NCBI GenBank assembly: GCA_002325785.1
Contig: DCSU01000122.1
Span: 1-7,472 of the forward strand
Origin: Bacteroidales bacterium UBA1458
GTDB taxonomy: Bacteria; Bacteroidota; Bacteroidia; Bacteroidales; VadinHA17
DNA length: 7,472 bases
Direction of reading: 5' to 3'
Part shown: in pieces, positions 6,903 through 7,472 of the stretch
How positions within the stretch are numbered: the first letter of the stretch is position 1
Layout of the letters: each line of letters starts with the position of its first letter
Made by a program: the position numbers and the translations under genes
Notes under the pieces: model-generated
What the model was told of the DNA's origin: nothing
Databases searched by the model: none
What the model saw: only the letters and a program-made list of their open reading frames with translations

Positions 6903-7472
6903 TAGTTGACTATTTTTATCTGTCTTTTAATAAAATTATTCCATATATCTGTAATAAACAGGTAACCCTGATCCACGAACTGATAGTCAAAATATTCCCT
7001 GTCGGTTCCCAGAGAATAACTATGATATCCCATCTTTAGTTTATAGATGAGGTCCTCGCTCCCGACATACATTCTGTTTTCAATGTCAGACAAACTTTCG
7101 TCTTCAGGCCAGGAATCCAATGCGATCATAGTAGCAACGACAGGGATATGCATCATCCATCCCCACCAGCTGTATCTGGCATCGCTTCTCTCTTTGACTT
7201 CGGGGACGAAGCCATCTGTGGCCTGAAACTCCCTGCACATGCCCGGTCGTCCAAGCACAGGGGAAGAGCCGTTATTAAGTGTATATGCGGCTCCGGACCG
7301 GGAGCCGTCAGTTACAACATGAGGATACATCCACCTGCCTATTGCGGCATAAAGCTTAACCGGATCAAATGGTACTTTTTCAACTGCTTCAGGAGGAGCC
7401 CCGAAAATGAAAGGCATTCTGGCCCCGTAAACCTTTCCGCCGGCCTTGTCAGACTGCACCGTTCCCGCAGGA
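6902..7472 (-). CDS. C-terminal part of an unrecognised protein (5' end beyond window)
   Basis: The frame is open from the right edge (first full codon 7471-7469, Pro) to TAA at 6904-6902, giving 189 visible residues; the GTG at 7459 is only an internal Val. I do not recognise the family. The sequence is aromatic-rich, with GRWMYPHVVTDGS early, GSSPVLGRPGMCREFQATDG (visible residues 73-92), then ARYSWWGWMMHIPVVATMIALDSW and a C-terminal run YFDYQFVDQGYLFITDIWNNF. WWGWMMHIPVVATMIAL is hydrophobic but sits in a soluble-looking context, so I do not call a membrane segment. The following lipoprotein gene overlaps it by one base (TAATG), implying translational coupling and a shared function. A secreted or periplasmic glycan-active enzyme would fit the neighbourhood, but nothing visible proves it. 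Confidence 0.8.
   Translation of the reverse strand, partial: PAGTVQSDKAGGKVYGARMPFIFGAPPEAVEKVPFDPVKLYAAIGRWMYPHVVTDGSRSGAAYTLNNGSSPVLGRPGMCREFQATDGFVPEVKERSDARYSWWGWMMHIPVVATMIALDSWPEDESLSDIENRMYVGSEDLIYKLKMGYHSYSLGTDREYFDYQFVDQGYLFITDIWNNFIKRQIKIVN

Noticed and set aside
7288..7307. GC-rich 7-base inverted repeat CGGCTCC ... GGAGCCG
   Set aside because: It is internal to a coding region, short, and has no T-tract on either side.

Overview
The window looks like chromosomal DNA from a member of the Bacteroidota, probably a free-living or marine Bacteroidales/Marinilabiliales-type lineage. The reasons are the UvrB sequence variants (YPANLFVT and LTQTAGRAARN at conserved motifs), genes lacking clear Shine-Dalgarno sequences, two lipoprotein signal peptides, a SiaC/DUF1987 protein, and a lipoprotein plus URO-D-like pair of the sort found in polysaccharide-degrading bacteria. 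No tRNA, rRNA, CRISPR array, insertion sequence or integrase was seen. The assignment is by recognition of protein families; no search was run.

Left part, plus strand (1-4218): uvrB, missing only its first few codons, encodes the damage-loading helicase of nucleotide excision repair. A small stem-loop lies just after it. Next come a lipoprotein with a NodB-type polysaccharide deacetylase domain and, 24 bases later, a complete soluble family I inorganic pyrophosphatase (ppa). After a 191-base intergenic stretch comes a small SiaC-family (DUF1987) signalling protein. Early in that gene lies a perfect inverted repeat with 12-base arms, directly preceded by a 10-base palindrome. This is the clearest DNA-level structure in the window.

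Right part, minus strand (7472 to 4265): three tightly packed genes read leftward and converge on the SiaC gene. The first is the C-terminal 189 codons of a protein I do not recognise. Its stop codon overlaps, as TAATG, the start of a 521-residue predicted lipoprotein with an N-terminal LamG/concanavalin-like half and a C-terminal DUF1961-like half. Thirteen bases further on is a uroporphyrinogen-decarboxylase-superfamily protein that is not HemE and resembles the corrinoid-linked methyltransferase branch. The packing suggests one transcript, and the lipoprotein's carbohydrate-binding-like folds suggest a glycan-related catabolic locus that continues beyond the right edge.

The housekeeping genes on the left look ordinary. 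The minus-strand cassette is the part most likely to hold undescribed biology: an unrecognised protein, a two-lectin-fold lipoprotein and a methyltransferase-like enzyme with an incomplete zinc site. Sampled lines of the lipoprotein gene are clearly more AT-rich than uvrB.
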